A stretch of 64,000 bases of DNA from TMED78 sp036337035 (GCA_036337035.1 JAYZFC010000005.1:178181-242180), one strand, 5' to 3'; shown: positions 19,173 through 28,081, counted from the stretch's first letter. A program made the numbers and translations. The notes: generated from the sequence alone by a model not told the origin.

Positions 19173-19617
19173 CTTTTGACTCCAATTCTATACTACCTCC
19201 AAGTCCTTCAATTACTTTTTTTGCTCCTGAAGTAACCTTGATTTCTTTATTAATTTTCACTACTTTATCTAACTTACCAGATAGTATTATTTTCACTTCT
19301 TTCGTATATCTTGAAATAATCTTTGCCTGCTTAAGAGTTTCTAAATTGACATTTTCTTCTTTTACTAAAGATAGCTCATGCAATCTTACTTCTTCCTTTA
19401 AATACGCCCCTCTTGAATAAAATCCTATTTTTGGAAGTCGCCTCTGCAAGGGCATTTGTCCTCCTTCAAATCCAACCTTATGAAAGCCACCAGATCGGGA
19501 TCGCTGTCCTTTCATTCCTCTTCCCGCTGTCTTACCTTGTCCAGCAGAAATACCTCTACCAACTCTCTTAGATTTCTTTCTACTTCTAGCTGCTGGCTTT
19601 AATGTATTTAACCTCAT
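19165..19617 (-). CDS. rplO: 50S ribosomal protein L15
   Basis: Late-assembling large-subunit protein. The 150 residues begin MRLNTLKPAARSRKKSKRVG followed by the glycine/arginine-rich extension (GRGMKGQRSRSGG) that threads into 23S rRNA. It starts one base after rpmD ends and overlaps the start of secY. Confidence 0.97.
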   Translation of the reverse strand: MRLNTLKPAARSRKKSKRVGRGISAGQGKTAGRGMKGQRSRSGGFHKVGFEGGQMPLQRRLPKIGFYSRGAYLKEEVRLHELSLVKEENVNLETLKQAKIISRYTKEVKIILSGKLDKVVKINKEIKVTSGAKKVIEGLGGSIELESKDG

Positions 19618-19809
19618 CTAAATAACCTCTACCCGTAATAGATATGAAACCTTATTTATCATTCCTCTATTTTCAGGTGTATCTTGAACTTGAACAGACT
19701 GATGAATTTTTTTTAATCCTAAGCCTAAAAGGCACTCTAGATGACCAGGAGTCCTTCCATATTTGCTTTTAACTAAAGTTACTTTTAAATTTTTTTCTTT
19801 ATTAGCCAT
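19618..19809 (-). CDS. rpmD: 50S ribosomal protein L30
   Basis: Small large-subunit protein of 63 residues with the core LKVTLVKSKYGRTPGHLE and a ferredoxin-like fold. It lies between rpsE and rplO in the spc operon with a 9-base gap upstream. Length is typical of bacterial L30. Confidence 0.95.
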   Translation of the reverse strand: MANKEKNLKVTLVKSKYGRTPGHLECLLGLGLKKIHQSVQVQDTPENRGMINKVSYLLRVEVI

Positions 19810-19818
19810 ACGAAAATA

Positions 19819-20307
19819 TCATCCAATAATCTCTTTAATTGATTTCTGACGTTTTTCTGCTATCTCTTTTGGTGACCTCATTTTTATTAAGGCATTAACA
19901 GTAGCTTTAACGACATTAATTGGATTTCTCGATCCATAACTTTTTGCTAAAACATTTTTTACTCCAGCACATTCAAAAACCGCTCTCATTGCACCACCAG
20001 CGATAATTCCTGTTCCCTCAGAAGCAGGCTTCATAAAAACATAAGTTGCACCATGCCTACCTCTTAAGTTGTACTGTAATGTAGATTCTTTCAAGTTAAC
20101 GGTTTGGATAGTTTTTCTAGCAGACTGCATTGCTTTCTGAATAGCTAGAGGTAATTCTCTTGCTTTACCATATCCATAACCAATCTGGCCTTCACCATTA
20201 CCCACAACTGTCAAGGCAGTAAACCCAAACTGTCTTCCTCCCTTAACAACCTTTGAGACTCTATTAACTGAGACAAGTTTTTCTTGAAATTCCTCTATTT
20301 TTTCCAT
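19819..20307 (-). CDS. rpsE: 30S ribosomal protein S5
   Basis: Lines the mRNA entry channel and supports decoding accuracy. The 162-residue protein has the double-stranded-RNA-binding-like N-terminal domain (NRVSKVVKGGRQFGFTALTV) and the C-terminal GTGIIAGGAMRAVFECAG. It lies between rplR and rpmD in the spc operon. Confidence 0.97.
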   Translation of the reverse strand: MEKIEEFQEKLVSVNRVSKVVKGGRQFGFTALTVVGNGEGQIGYGYGKARELPLAIQKAMQSARKTIQTVNLKESTLQYNLRGRHGATYVFMKPASEGTGIIAGGAMRAVFECAGVKNVLAKSYGSRNPINVVKATVNALIKMRSPKEIAEKRQKSIKEIIG

Positions 20308-20329
20308 GAATTATTAACCTCAAATAACA

Positions 20330-20683
20330 CTAAAAATTTAAGCCTGCTTCTCTTGCAGCCTCTGCTAGAGCCTTAACTCGACCATGATATTTAAATCCCG
20401 ACCTATCAAAAGCAACTTTTTCTATACCCTTAGATTTGCTCTTTTCAGCTATCAATTTACCCACTAAAGCCGCTGCCTCCTTATTAGAAGTTAAAGATAA
20501 GTCTTTCTTAATTTCTCTACTAATTGTTGATGCAGTAGCAATGATGCTTTGACCATCTGATGAAATAATTTGAGCATATATATGTCTAGGTGTCCTATGA
20601 ACAGACAAAGAAGAAATATCTAACTCTCTTATTCTAGCTCTTGTTTTCTTAGCCCTTCTTTTTCTCATATCTTTTTTATTCAT
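20330..20683 (-). CDS. rplR: 50S ribosomal protein L18
   Basis: 5S rRNA-binding protein of the central protuberance. The 117 residues include the basic start MNKKDMRKRRAKKTRARI, LSVHRTPRHIYAQIIS, and the C-terminal FDRSGFKYHGRVKALAEAAR. It lies between rplF and rpsE. Confidence 0.97.
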   Translation of the reverse strand: MNKKDMRKRRAKKTRARIRELDISSLSVHRTPRHIYAQIISSDGQSIIATASTISREIKKDLSLTSNKEAAALVGKLIAEKSKSKGIEKVAFDRSGFKYHGRVKALAEAAREAGLNF

Positions 20684-20692
20684 AAATATACC

Positions 20693-21226
20693 CTATTGCT
20701 TCTTAACTTCTTTAAGAATAATCTGTTCATCAGCATATCTAACGCCTTTTCCTTTATAGGGTTCAGGTGGTCTATATGCTCTAATTTCTGCTGCAGCTTG
20801 GCCTACTTTCTGCCTATCAATACCTTTTACTATTATTTCAGTCTGAGAAGGGGTTTCTATTGTAATGCCTTCGGGCACTTCATAAACTACTGGATGTGAA
20901 AAACCTAAACTCAAATTTACTTTATTTCCTTGAGCGCTTGCTCTATAGCCAACTCCAACAAGTTGTAATTTTTTTTCATAGCCTTCTGTTACCCCTACAA
21001 TCATATTCTTAATCAGTACAGCTGTTGTTCCTGATATAGCTCTAGCAAATTTTGTATCAGTTTTTCGATCAATCCTTATTTGATTATCCTCCATAATAAT
21101 GCTCAAATCTGGATGATAATCTATAGAAAGAGATCCTTTTGGTCCCTTCAAACTTATGATAGTGCCGCTTGAACTAAACTCAACCCCATCTCTAATAACT
21201 ATAGGCGTTTTAGCTAATCTAGACAT
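20693..21226 (-). CDS. rplF: 50S ribosomal protein L6
   Basis: Large-subunit protein at the factor-binding side. The 177 residues contain two L6 repeats and the conserved tail YRPPEPYKGKGVRYADE. It lies between rpsH (12-base gap) and rplR (9-base gap) in the spc operon. Confidence 0.97.
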   Translation of the reverse strand: MSRLAKTPIVIRDGVEFSSSGTIISLKGPKGSLSIDYHPDLSIIMEDNQIRIDRKTDTKFARAISGTTAVLIKNMIVGVTEGYEKKLQLVGVGYRASAQGNKVNLSLGFSHPVVYEVPEGITIETPSQTEIIVKGIDRQKVGQAAAEIRAYRPPEPYKGKGVRYADEQIILKEVKKQ

Positions 21227-21238
21227 GCGTCGTTATCC

Positions 21239-21634
21239 TTAAGAAACAAAACATAAAACTTCTCCGCCATGACCACTACTTCTAGCTTCTTTGTCGCTCA
21301 TAACTCCCCTTGAGGTTGATATAATAGCTACTCCAAGACCACCTTGAACGCTTGGTAAATCACCAACATTAGAAAATAGTCTTAATCCTGGCCTACTAGC
21401 TCTTTGAATTTTTTCAATCACTGGTTCACCATTATGATATCTAAGCATGATTTCCAAAATAGATTTAGTAGAAGAATTATCTACTTTTACTGCATCTATG
21501 TAGCCTTCTTTCTCCAGAACATTAGCAATAGCCACCTTAATAGTAGAAGAAGGCATACTTACAGAAAGCTTCCTTGCTTTTTGTCCGTTTCTAATTCTTG
21601 TTAACATATCAGAAATAGGATCAGTCATACTCAT
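21239..21634 (-). CDS. rpsH: 30S ribosomal protein S8
   Basis: 16S central-domain binder that represses the spc operon in enterics by binding mRNA near rplE. The 131 residues start MSMTDPISDMLTRIRNGQ and end GHGGEVLCFVS. The first ATG is preferred because AAGGAG lies 9 bases before it; the second ATG two codons on would be 15 bases away. Confidence 0.97.
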   Translation of the reverse strand: MSMTDPISDMLTRIRNGQKARKLSVSMPSSTIKVAIANVLEKEGYIDAVKVDNSSTKSILEIMLRYHNGEPVIEKIQRASRPGLRLFSNVGDLPSVQGGLGVAIISTSRGVMSDKEARSSGHGGEVLCFVS

Positions 21635-21653
21635 TAAATCAATCTCCTTTTAA

Positions 21654-21959
21654 TTACCAGCTGGCCTTAGATAATCCTGGTATTTCACCTTTCATAGTCG
21701 ATTCTCTAAGCTTATTCCTAGCCAGACCAAATTTTCTTGTATAGCCATGAGGTCTTCCAGTGATAGAGCATCTATTTCTTTGCCTACTCGGACTTGAATC
21801 CCTTGGTAAGGATTGTAATTTTACCTGAGCAATATGTTTTTCCTCATCAGTTGCATTTATATCTAATATCACCTTTTTATACTCAGTTCTCTTAGTAGAA
21901 TATTTTTTTGCTAATTCTGCTCTCTTTATTTCTCTTTCGATCATTGCTTTTTTTGCCAT
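21654..21959 (-). CDS. rpsN: 30S ribosomal protein S14
   Basis: 30S head protein. At 101 residues it is the long, zinc-independent form: the CxxC pairs of the short form are absent and the segment RQRNRCSITGRPHGYTRKFG is followed by the tail IPGLSKASW. It lies between rplE and rpsH in the spc operon. Confidence 0.97.
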   Translation of the reverse strand: MAKKAMIEREIKRAELAKKYSTKRTEYKKVILDINATDEEKHIAQVKLQSLPRDSSPSRQRNRCSITGRPHGYTRKFGLARNKLRESTMKGEIPGLSKASW

Positions 21960-21971
21960 ATCTTGCCCCTA

Positions 21972-22511
21972 TTAATTCTTAATTGGAAATTGGAACGCAT
22001 CTAGAAGCAACCTTCCTTCATCATCATTCCTAGCAGAAGTTGTAATAGCAATGTCGAGTCCTCTCATTGAGCTAACTTTATCAAAATCAATCTCAGGAAA
22101 GACAATCTGCTCCTTAACTCCAACATTATAGTTACCAAAACCATCAAAAGACTTTGGGCTAAGCCCTCTAAAATCTCTAAATCTTGGAATTGTTATATTA
22201 ATCAGTCGATCTAAAAATTCATACATGATTTCTCGTCTTAAAGTTACTTTACAGCCTATAGGAAAACCAGCTCTTAATTTAAATGTGGCTACACTGATAC
22301 GGGCCTTACACAAAATAGGCTGTCTACCTGTTATCAGTTTCAACTCATTTGCTGCTTGCTCTAAAGCTTTTCTGTCAGATATGGCTTCTCCAACTCCCAT
22401 ATTCAAAGTAATCTTATTTATTCTTGGAACAGCCATAGGATTCTTTACACTTAATTTTTCCATAAGCATAGGTACGACTTCTTTATGGTAATAATCTTTT
22501 AATCTTGCCAT
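21972..22511 (-). CDS. rplE: 50S ribosomal protein L5
   Basis: 5S rRNA-binding protein that forms the bridge to S13. The 179 residues contain INKITLNMGVGEA, the loop RDFRGLSPKSFDG.GNY and the C-terminal TSARNDDEGRLLLDAF. Its start codon abuts the rplX stop codon. In enterics S8 binds near this junction; I did not model the equivalent hairpin. Confidence 0.97.
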   Translation of the reverse strand: MARLKDYYHKEVVPMLMEKLSVKNPMAVPRINKITLNMGVGEAISDRKALEQAANELKLITGRQPILCKARISVATFKLRAGFPIGCKVTLRREIMYEFLDRLINITIPRFRDFRGLSPKSFDGFGNYNVGVKEQIVFPEIDFDKVSSMRGLDIAITTSARNDDEGRLLLDAFQFPIKN

Positions 22512-22829
22512 CTAATTATCCAAAACCTCATCATTAGATTTAAAAAAACGAACTTTTTTTCCATCCCCTAAAGAGCGAATACCAACTCTATCTGGCTTAT
22601 CAGTAGAAGGGTTATATAACATTATGTTAGAAATATCGATTGCCATTTCTTTCTCAATAATTCCTCCTGCTATTCCAGCATTTGGATTTGGCTTTTGATG
22701 TTTTTTCACAATATTAATACCTTCAACAACTACCCTATCATCATCTAATACTTTAATAACTTGACCACGCTGGCCTTTATCCTTTCCAGCTATAACAACC
22801 ACATCATCACCTTGTCTTATTCTATTCAT
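22512..22829 (-). CDS. rplX: 50S ribosomal protein L24
   Basis: Assembly-initiating protein that binds the 5' end of 23S rRNA. The 105 residues hold a KOW motif (GDDVVVIAGKDKGQRGQVIK) and VVVEGINIVKKHQKPNP. It follows rplN by 8 bases and abuts rplE. Confidence 0.97.
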   Translation of the reverse strand: MNRIRQGDDVVVIAGKDKGQRGQVIKVLDDDRVVVEGINIVKKHQKPNPNAGIAGGIIEKEMAIDISNIMLYNPSTDKPDRVGIRSLGDGKKVRFFKSNDEVLDN

Positions 22830-22837
22830 AATTATTC

Positions 22838-23206
22838 CTATAACACTTCTGGAGCCAAAGAAATAATTTTCATAAACTTATTAGTCCTTAACTCACGTGT
22901 TACGGGTCCAAAAATCCTTGTTCCTACTGGCTCAAGGCGAGGATTAAGCAATACTGCTGCATTATTATCAAAACGAATCAAAGATCCATCAGATCTGCGA
23001 ACACCGAAACTAGTTCTTACAACTACTGCATTATAAATTTCACCCTTCTTGACCCTACCTCTGGGTATAGCATCTTTAACAGCTACTTTGATAACATCAC
23101 CTATAGAAGCGTATCTCCTTTTTGAGCCTCCTAGGACCTTTATGCACATTACTTTTCTGGCTCCACTATTATCAGCAGCATTTAAGATTGTTTCTGTTTG
23201 TATCAT
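22838..23206 (-). CDS. rplN: 50S ribosomal protein L14
   Basis: First gene of the spc operon; L14 forms an intersubunit bridge and binds RsfS. The 122-residue product starts MIQTETILNAADNSGARKVM. The frame is open 21 codons further upstream, but the ATG at 23206, with AAGG 9 bases before it, gives the universal N-terminus. It lies 35 bases after rpsQ. Confidence 0.97.
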   Translation of the reverse strand: MIQTETILNAADNSGARKVMCIKVLGGSKRRYASIGDVIKVAVKDAIPRGRVKKGEIYNAVVVRTSFGVRRSDGSLIRFDNNAAVLLNPRLEPVGTRIFGPVTRELRTNKFMKIISLAPEVL

Positions 23207-23241
23207 AATAAAAAACCTTTCATTAAAATAATTAGTACTGC

Positions 23242-23538
23242 CTAGTTTAAAATTTCCACAACCTGCCAAGATTTTCTTTTAGAAACTGGCTTAATTTCTC
23301 TAATAGAAATAACATCTCCAACATTGCATGAGTTATCAGGATCATGAACCAAAATTTTTGTTGTTCTTTTAACAAACTTACCATAAACGGGATGTTTTAT
23401 TAGCCTCTCAATTTCAACTAGCATACCTTTATCTAAAGAATTACTAACTACCTTTCCAACGATAGTTTTAGGTGATACTTTCTGATCAGCAGCCTCTGTT
23501 GAAGTAGAAATGTTTTCAGTAGTTTCTTGCTCTAACAT
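23242..23538 (-). CDS. rpsQ: 30S ribosomal protein S17
   Basis: Primary 16S rRNA-binding OB-fold protein. The 98 residues carry the S17 core (IVGKVVSNSLDKGMLVEIER, then HDPDNSCNVGDVISIREIKP). An extra acidic, Ser/Thr-rich N-terminal extension of about 20 residues makes it longer than the usual 84-87. It is the last gene of the S10 operon, 4 bases after rpmC. Confidence 0.95.
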   Translation of the reverse strand: MLEQETTENISTSTEAADQKVSPKTIVGKVVSNSLDKGMLVEIERLIKHPVYGKFVKRTTKILVHDPDNSCNVGDVISIREIKPVSKRKSWQVVEILN

Positions 23539-23542
23539 CTAA

Positions 23543-23752
23543 TTAATCCTTCTTATCTTCCAATAGATTTTTACGTTCTGATTGAATAGTTTTAATCCTA
23601 GCTATATCTTTTCTTATTTTTCCAAAAAGGTTTGGTTTAACTCCCTGACCAGATGCAGACTGAACTCTAAGATCAAACTGTTCCTTTCTTAATTTAAGCA
23701 ACTCATTTTCTAGCTTTACATCGTCCATATCTCTTATTTCATTAGTTTTCAT
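23543..23752 (-). CDS. rpmC: 50S ribosomal protein L29
   Basis: Exit-tunnel rim protein near the trigger-factor site. The 69 residues form the two-helix hairpin typical of L29 (ELLKLRKEQFDLRVQSASGQ, then IRKDIARIKTIQSERK). Its ATG overlaps the rplP stop codon by one base (TAATG), suggesting coupled translation. Confidence 0.95.
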   Translation of the reverse strand: MKTNEIRDMDDVKLENELLKLRKEQFDLRVQSASGQGVKPNLFGKIRKDIARIKTIQSERKNLLEDKKD

Positions 23753-24165
23753 TATGAAGCTTGCCTTACAACAAAAGTTGTCTCCACAGGTAACTTAGAA
23801 GCTGCAAGATCAAACGCTTCTCTTGCTATCTCCTCTTCTACACCTGACATTTCATAAAGAACACTACCTGGTTGTACTAATGCAACCCAATATTCAACAT
23901 TACCCTTACCTTTACCTTGTCTTACTTCTAAAGGCTTCTTTGTGATAGGCTTATCAGGAAAAACCCGTATCCAAATTTTTCCTCCTCGCTTAATATGTCT
24001 TGTCATTGCTCTTCTGGCTGATTCGATCTGTCGAGATGTAAGCCTTCCTCTAGCAAGAGCTTTAAGTCCATACTCACCAAAATCTACGCTGTTAGCTCTT
24101 TGAGCAAGGCCTCTGTTCCTTCCCTTATGCTGTTTTCTATATTTTGTTCGTTTAGGTTGTAACAT
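23752..24165 (-). CDS. rplP: 50S ribosomal protein L16
   Basis: Large-subunit protein close to the A-site tRNA elbow. The 137 residues begin MLQPKRTKYRKQHKGRNRG and contain IWIRVFPDKPITKKPLEVRQ with the KGKGNVEYWVALVQPG segment. It lies between rpsC (2-base gap) and rpmC. Confidence 0.97.
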   Translation of the reverse strand: MLQPKRTKYRKQHKGRNRGLAQRANSVDFGEYGLKALARGRLTSRQIESARRAMTRHIKRGGKIWIRVFPDKPITKKPLEVRQGKGKGNVEYWVALVQPGSVLYEMSGVEEEIAREAFDLAASKLPVETTFVVRQAS

Positions 24166-24167
24166 TT

Positions 24168-24860
24168 TTATTCAGCCTTAAGATCACTTGAAATTTTGCT
24201 TACATTTGTATCCAAATCAGAAGAATCAAATACTTCACCAGTAAAAATCCACACTTTAACACCAATAATTCCGTAGGTAGTTTGAGCCTCAGCTAAACCA
24301 TAATCTATGTTTGCCCTAAATGTATGAAGAGGGACTCTGCCTTCTCTATACCACTCTGACCTAGCAATTTCAGCGCCATTCAGCCTACCCGATACTCTAA
24401 CCTTTATCCCACCAGCTCCAATTCTCATTGTGTTTGTAACAGCTCTCTTCATAGCCCTTCTATATTGAATACGCTTTTCAAGTTGTTGAGCTATTCCTTC
24501 AGCTACTAGCTGAGCATCAACTTCTGGCTTCCTTATCTCAGCTATATTTAATCTGACATCCGGCAATACCATACCTAAAAACTTTGCTACCTGAATACGA
24601 AGTTTCTCAATATCTTCGCCTTTTTTTCCTATAACTATGCCTGGTCTAGCTGTATAAATAGTTATATTCGCTTTATTAGCTGGTCTATCAATTTGTATAC
24701 GACTTACAGATGCATCTTTTAATTGTTCTTTAAGGAATTCTCTAATCTGATAATCTTGATGAATAAAAGTAGGAAAATCTTTTGATGTGGCATACCATTT
24801 AGATGACCAATCTTTAGTTATTCCTAATCTAATTCCTACTGGATGTACTTTTTGTCCCAT
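24168..24860 (-). CDS. rpsC: 30S ribosomal protein S3
   Basis: Forms the mRNA entry site with S4 and S5. The 230 residues include the start MGQKVHPVGIRLGITKDWSS, a KH domain with GKKGEDIEKLR, and the C-terminal S3 domain (SEWYREGRVPLHTFRANIDY). It follows rplV by 2 bases in the S10 operon. Confidence 0.97.
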   Translation of the reverse strand: MGQKVHPVGIRLGITKDWSSKWYATSKDFPTFIHQDYQIREFLKEQLKDASVSRIQIDRPANKANITIYTARPGIVIGKKGEDIEKLRIQVAKFLGMVLPDVRLNIAEIRKPEVDAQLVAEGIAQQLEKRIQYRRAMKRAVTNTMRIGAGGIKVRVSGRLNGAEIARSEWYREGRVPLHTFRANIDYGLAEAQTTYGIIGVKVWIFTGEVFDSSDLDTNVSKISSDLKAE

Positions 24861-24862
24861 AA

Positions 24863-25198
24863 CTATTCCTTACTAGAAACTTTAACCGTAATATGGCTAT
24901 TACGTTTAATTATTTGATTGCCTCGCCCTTTAGCACGAGCCCTAAATCTTGTGAAAGAAGGAGCATCTCCAACCATCACTGATGAAACTTTTAAATTATC
25001 AATATCTGCCCCATCGTTATTTTCTGCATTTGCAATTGCTGACTCTAAAATTTTTAAAACAATGTTTGACGCTTTTTTTGTACTAAACTTAAGAACATTA
25101 AGTGCATGTGATACTGACTTACCCCTTATCTGATCTGCAACTAATCTACATTTCTGTGGCGAAATTCTGGCATATCTTAAAGTTGCTCTAGTTTCCAT
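24863..25198 (-). CDS. rplV: 50S ribosomal protein L22
   Basis: Lines the nascent-peptide tunnel at its constriction. The 111 residues include YARISPQKCRLVADQIRGK and the tunnel loop FTRFRARAKGRGNQIIKRNS. It lies between rpsS and rpsC in the S10 operon. Confidence 0.97.
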   Translation of the reverse strand: METRATLRYARISPQKCRLVADQIRGKSVSHALNVLKFSTKKASNIVLKILESAIANAENNDGADIDNLKVSSVMVGDAPSFTRFRARAKGRGNQIIKRNSHITVKVSSKE

Positions 25199-25214
25199 AA
25201 ATACCTCTCAAAAG

Positions 25215-25487
25215 CTACTTAGCCTTTCTGTCACCAGAGTGACCCTTAAATGTCCTAGTTACAGCAAACTCTCCTAATTTATGTCCAACCATATTTTCTG
25301 AAATTAGTATAGGGACATGCTGTCTTCCGTTATGAATAGATATAGTCAATCCAACCATTTCTGGGACAACCATAGATCGCCTTGACCAGGTCTTTATAGG
25401 CTTCCTATCATTATTTGCTACAGCCTTATCAACTTTTATCATAAGGTGATTATCTACAAATGGTCCTTTTTTAAGTGATCTTGGCAT
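25215..25487 (-). CDS. rpsS: 30S ribosomal protein S19
   Basis: 30S head protein next to S13. The 90 residues start MPRSLKKGPFVDNHLMIKVD and contain HNGRQHVPILISENMVGHKL and EFAVTRTFKGHSG. It lies 12 bases after rplB in the S10 operon. Confidence 0.97.
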   Translation of the reverse strand: MPRSLKKGPFVDNHLMIKVDKAVANNDRKPIKTWSRRSMVVPEMVGLTISIHNGRQHVPILISENMVGHKLGEFAVTRTFKGHSGDRKAK

Positions 25488-25499
25488 AAAATCTTCCTA

Positions 25500-26327
25500 T
25501 TACCTCTTGCTTCTATTTCTTACAATCATATTATTTGTTCTTTTATTGCTCCTAGTTTTAAAACCTTTAGTTGGCAAACCCCATGGTGATACTGGATGTC
25601 TGCCTCCAGAAGTTCTTCCTTCTCCTCCACCATGAGGATGATCAATAGGATTCATTGCTACTCCTCTAACAGTTGGGCGAATACCCCTCCATCTATTAGC
25701 TCCGGCTTTACCAATCTTAATTAAGTTGTGTTCATAATTTCCTACCTCGCCAATAGTTGCTCTACAAGAAAAATGAATCTTTCTCATCTCTCCTGATTTA
25801 AGTCTTATCGTTGTATAACTACCCTCCCTAGCTACTAACTGTGCTGAACCACCTGCACTTCTAACTAGTTGAGCGCCCTTTCCAGCCTTCATTTCTATAC
25901 AATGAATAAGAGTACCAACAGGAATATTCTTTAGAGGTAAGCAATTGCCAGGTTTAATAGAAGATTCTGGACCAGATTGAACCTTATCTCCTTTCTTCAA
26001 ATTCTTTGGAGCAATTATATATCTTCTCTCCCCATCTTCATAAAGTATAAGAGCTAAATTAGCGCTCCTATTAGGGTCATACTCTATCCGCTCTATCTTT
26101 CCAAATACACCATCCTTATTTCTCTTAAAATCAACCACTCTAATATGACGTTTGTGTCCACCTCCCCGATGTCTAGTAGTTATTCTTCCACTACTATTTC
26201 TTCCACCAGTGCTTGATGTAGCCTTTACTAAAGGAGAATAAGGTTTACCTTTATGTAGATCATCCCTTATCTGCCTTACTACAAATCGTGAGCCTGGAGA
26301 TGTTGGTTTAGATTTTCTTAAAGCCAT
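25500..26327 (-). CDS. rplB: 50S ribosomal protein L2
   Basis: Universal protein close to the peptidyl-transferase centre. The 275-residue product starts MALRKSKPTSPGSRF and keeps the C-terminal NPIDHPHGGGEGRTSGGRHP with the functional histidine. I use the ATG at 26327, which has a GAGTG just upstream; a TTG four codons earlier is in the spacer. It follows rplW. Confidence 0.97.
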   Translation of the reverse strand: MALRKSKPTSPGSRFVVRQIRDDLHKGKPYSPLVKATSSTGGRNSSGRITTRHRGGGHKRHIRVVDFKRNKDGVFGKIERIEYDPNRSANLALILYEDGERRYIIAPKNLKKGDKVQSGPESSIKPGNCLPLKNIPVGTLIHCIEMKAGKGAQLVRSAGGSAQLVAREGSYTTIRLKSGEMRKIHFSCRATIGEVGNYEHNLIKIGKAGANRWRGIRPTVRGVAMNPIDHPHGGGEGRTSGGRHPVSPWGLPTKGFKTRSNKRTNNMIVRNRSKR

Positions 26328-26350
26328 TTTTTCACTCAATAAAAATAAAA

Positions 26351-26659
26351 TTATGCACTAGAACTAAAATCAATATTGTCATCCTTCGAAAGCTTTACAT
26401 ATGCCTTCTTCCAAGACTTAAGCCTACCTTTAGTTTGCCCATGCCTTCTTTCTTTACCTTTCATATTTATAACAGTCACATTTTCAACTTTGACCTCAAA
26501 GTACATCTCAACTGCCTCTTTAATATCTCTCTTCGTAGCATCTGTTCTTACCTTAAAAACAACCTGATTACTTTTCTCAGAAATAAAAGAAGCTTTTTCT
26601 GAAATGTGGGGAACATCGATAATTTTATATAAATGTTCTTTTCTAATTACTGAAGTCAT
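26351..26659 (-). CDS. rplW: 50S ribosomal protein L23
   Basis: Tunnel-exit protein that docks trigger factor and SRP. The 102 residues include IDVPHISEKASFISEKSNQ and VNMKGKERR-like INMKGKERRHGQTKGRLKSW. Its ATG overlaps the rplD stop by 4 bases (ATGA), suggesting coupled translation. Confidence 0.96.
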   Translation of the reverse strand: MTSVIRKEHLYKIIDVPHISEKASFISEKSNQVVFKVRTDATKRDIKEAVEMYFEVKVENVTVINMKGKERRHGQTKGRLKSWKKAYVKLSKDDNIDFSSSA

Positions 26660-27264
26660 GACAATCGCCCCTCTAAAAGTTTTATAGAAGCTAATGTCAT
26701 AATAACTTTCTCATGGTTAATTAAGCTAACAAGATCAACTGAATGAGCTTCTAAAACACTCACACTAATTAGATTTCTTGAAGCGAGAGAAAGGTTTTCG
26801 TCTAATCCTTCTGTCACAATTAAAACGCTAGATAAGTTCAGTTTTTCTAATTTCTTTCTTAGTATTTTTGTTTTTGGCTCAGATACATCGAAATTCTTAA
26901 CGATAATTATCCTGTCTTGTCTAATTAGCTCTGAAATAACTGATTTCATAGCATTGCGATACATCTTTCTATTAACTTTTTTTGCAAAACTTCTTGGCTT
27001 AGCTGCGAAAATTTTACCTCCACCAGTAAAAATAGGGCTCCTAATGGTACCTGCTCTTGCTCTTCCTGTACCTTTTTGAGCCCATGGTTTTGCACCGCCA
27101 CCTCTAACTTCTGCTCTAGTTTTCTGCGCCTTAGTACCAGAACGAGAGGTAGATAAATATGATGTTACTACCTGGTGAATAAGAGGTTCATTATAGGGAA
27201 TACCAAAAATTGAATCATTCAACTCAAATTTTGTCTCCTTAGCTCCTTCTATAGAAAGCTTCAC
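26656..27264 (-). CDS. rplD: 50S ribosomal protein L4
   Basis: Tunnel protein and, in enterics, the autogenous repressor of the S10 operon. The 202 residues contain the tunnel loop with RGGGAKPWAQKGTGRARAGT and the preceding SRSGTKAQKTRAEV. It overlaps rplC and rplW by 4 bases each. A structured leader upstream of rplC is a possible target for it. Confidence 0.97.
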   Translation of the reverse strand: MKLSIEGAKETKFELNDSIFGIPYNEPLIHQVVTSYLSTSRSGTKAQKTRAEVRGGGAKPWAQKGTGRARAGTIRSPIFTGGGKIFAAKPRSFAKKVNRKMYRNAMKSVISELIRQDRIIIVKNFDVSEPKTKILRKKLEKLNLSSVLIVTEGLDENLSLASRNLISVSVLEAHSVDLVSLINHEKVIMTLASIKLLEGRLS

Positions 27265-27902
27265 TGTACTTTCCTTTTTGGTCTAACTAGTAAATAACCA
27301 CCTGGAGCACCTGGAACACCGCCTTTAATCATTAATAAATTCTTATCTTTATCAACTTTAACAACTTCTAAATTTGAAATTGTTCGGCGAACATTGCCCA
27401 TTTGACCAGCCATTTTCTTTCCCTTAAAAACTCTTCCTGGGGTTTGGTTTTGACCAATGGATCCGGGAGCTCTATGTGCTAAAGAATTGCCATGGGTAGC
27501 ATCTTGAGTTTTAAAGTTATGTCTTTTGACTCCGCCTGCAAAACCTTTTCCTTTTGATGTTCCTGTAACACTTATTTTTTCACCATCTTCAAATATATCT
27601 ACTTTTATATCTGAACCAAGAGTAATTTCTTTTTCATCACTTGGATCTAATCTAAATTCACACAAACCTTCACCAGGCTCAACTCCTGACTTGTTAAAAT
27701 GTCCTAAATTAGATTTTGATAACTTGCTAGCCTTTTTTTCTCCAAAAGTTACCTGAATCGCATCATAGCCATCAGACTTATCAGTTTTAACTTGGCTTAC
27801 ACGATTAGACAAGGCCTCTATAACAGTAACTGGAATAGATTCCCCTGCTTCAGTAAAAATTCGGGTCATACCGCATTTGCGACCCACTAGACCGATAGGC
27901 AT
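27261..27902 (-). CDS. rplC: 50S ribosomal protein L3
   Basis: Large-subunit assembly initiator whose loop reaches the peptidyl-transferase centre. The 213 residues start MPIGLVGRKCGMTRIFTEAG and include GKGFAGGVKRHNFKTQDATH with the PGRVFKGKKMAGQMG loop. It is separated from rpsJ by 211 bases that hold a promoter and hairpins, so it is probably the true first gene of this transcription unit. Confidence 0.97.
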   Translation of the reverse strand: MPIGLVGRKCGMTRIFTEAGESIPVTVIEALSNRVSQVKTDKSDGYDAIQVTFGEKKASKLSKSNLGHFNKSGVEPGEGLCEFRLDPSDEKEITLGSDIKVDIFEDGEKISVTGTSKGKGFAGGVKRHNFKTQDATHGNSLAHRAPGSIGQNQTPGRVFKGKKMAGQMGNVRRTISNLEVVKVDKDKNLLMIKGGVPGAPGGYLLVRPKRKVQ

Positions 27903-27963
27903 TTATTTTTCCCTCATATCCGCACTAAACTAATTCATGACTACTTCTGTCTCAGTGCTTCAG

Positions 27964-28027
27964 CCAGCTCAAACAATATGATCTGGCAAATAAAGCTTAG
28001 CAGGGAGAGTAGCTTCTCCTGTTAAGC
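27964..28027 (-). promoter_or_regulatory. Structured leader upstream of rplC
   Basis: Two hairpins can be drawn in the RNA read leftward. One at 27995-28027 pairs GCTTA and CAGGAG with CTCCCTG and TAAGC around a short loop. One at 27964-27986 pairs CCAG/CTGG plus TCA/TGA with one mismatch. They lie between the promoter at 28082-28109 and rplC. By analogy with the L4-controlled S10 leader of enterics, this may be an autogenous control site, here placed after rpsJ instead of before it. The role is inferred. Confidence 0.45.
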
Positions 28028-28081
28028 AACCAAAAATTCTTAAATCTACTCTAGACTACTTAGCCCAGAGACAAGCAGACA

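Noticed and set aside
23207..23269. Longer N-terminus for L14
   Set aside because: The extra 21 codons are not part of any L14; the ATG at 23206 has a ribosome site and the universal start.
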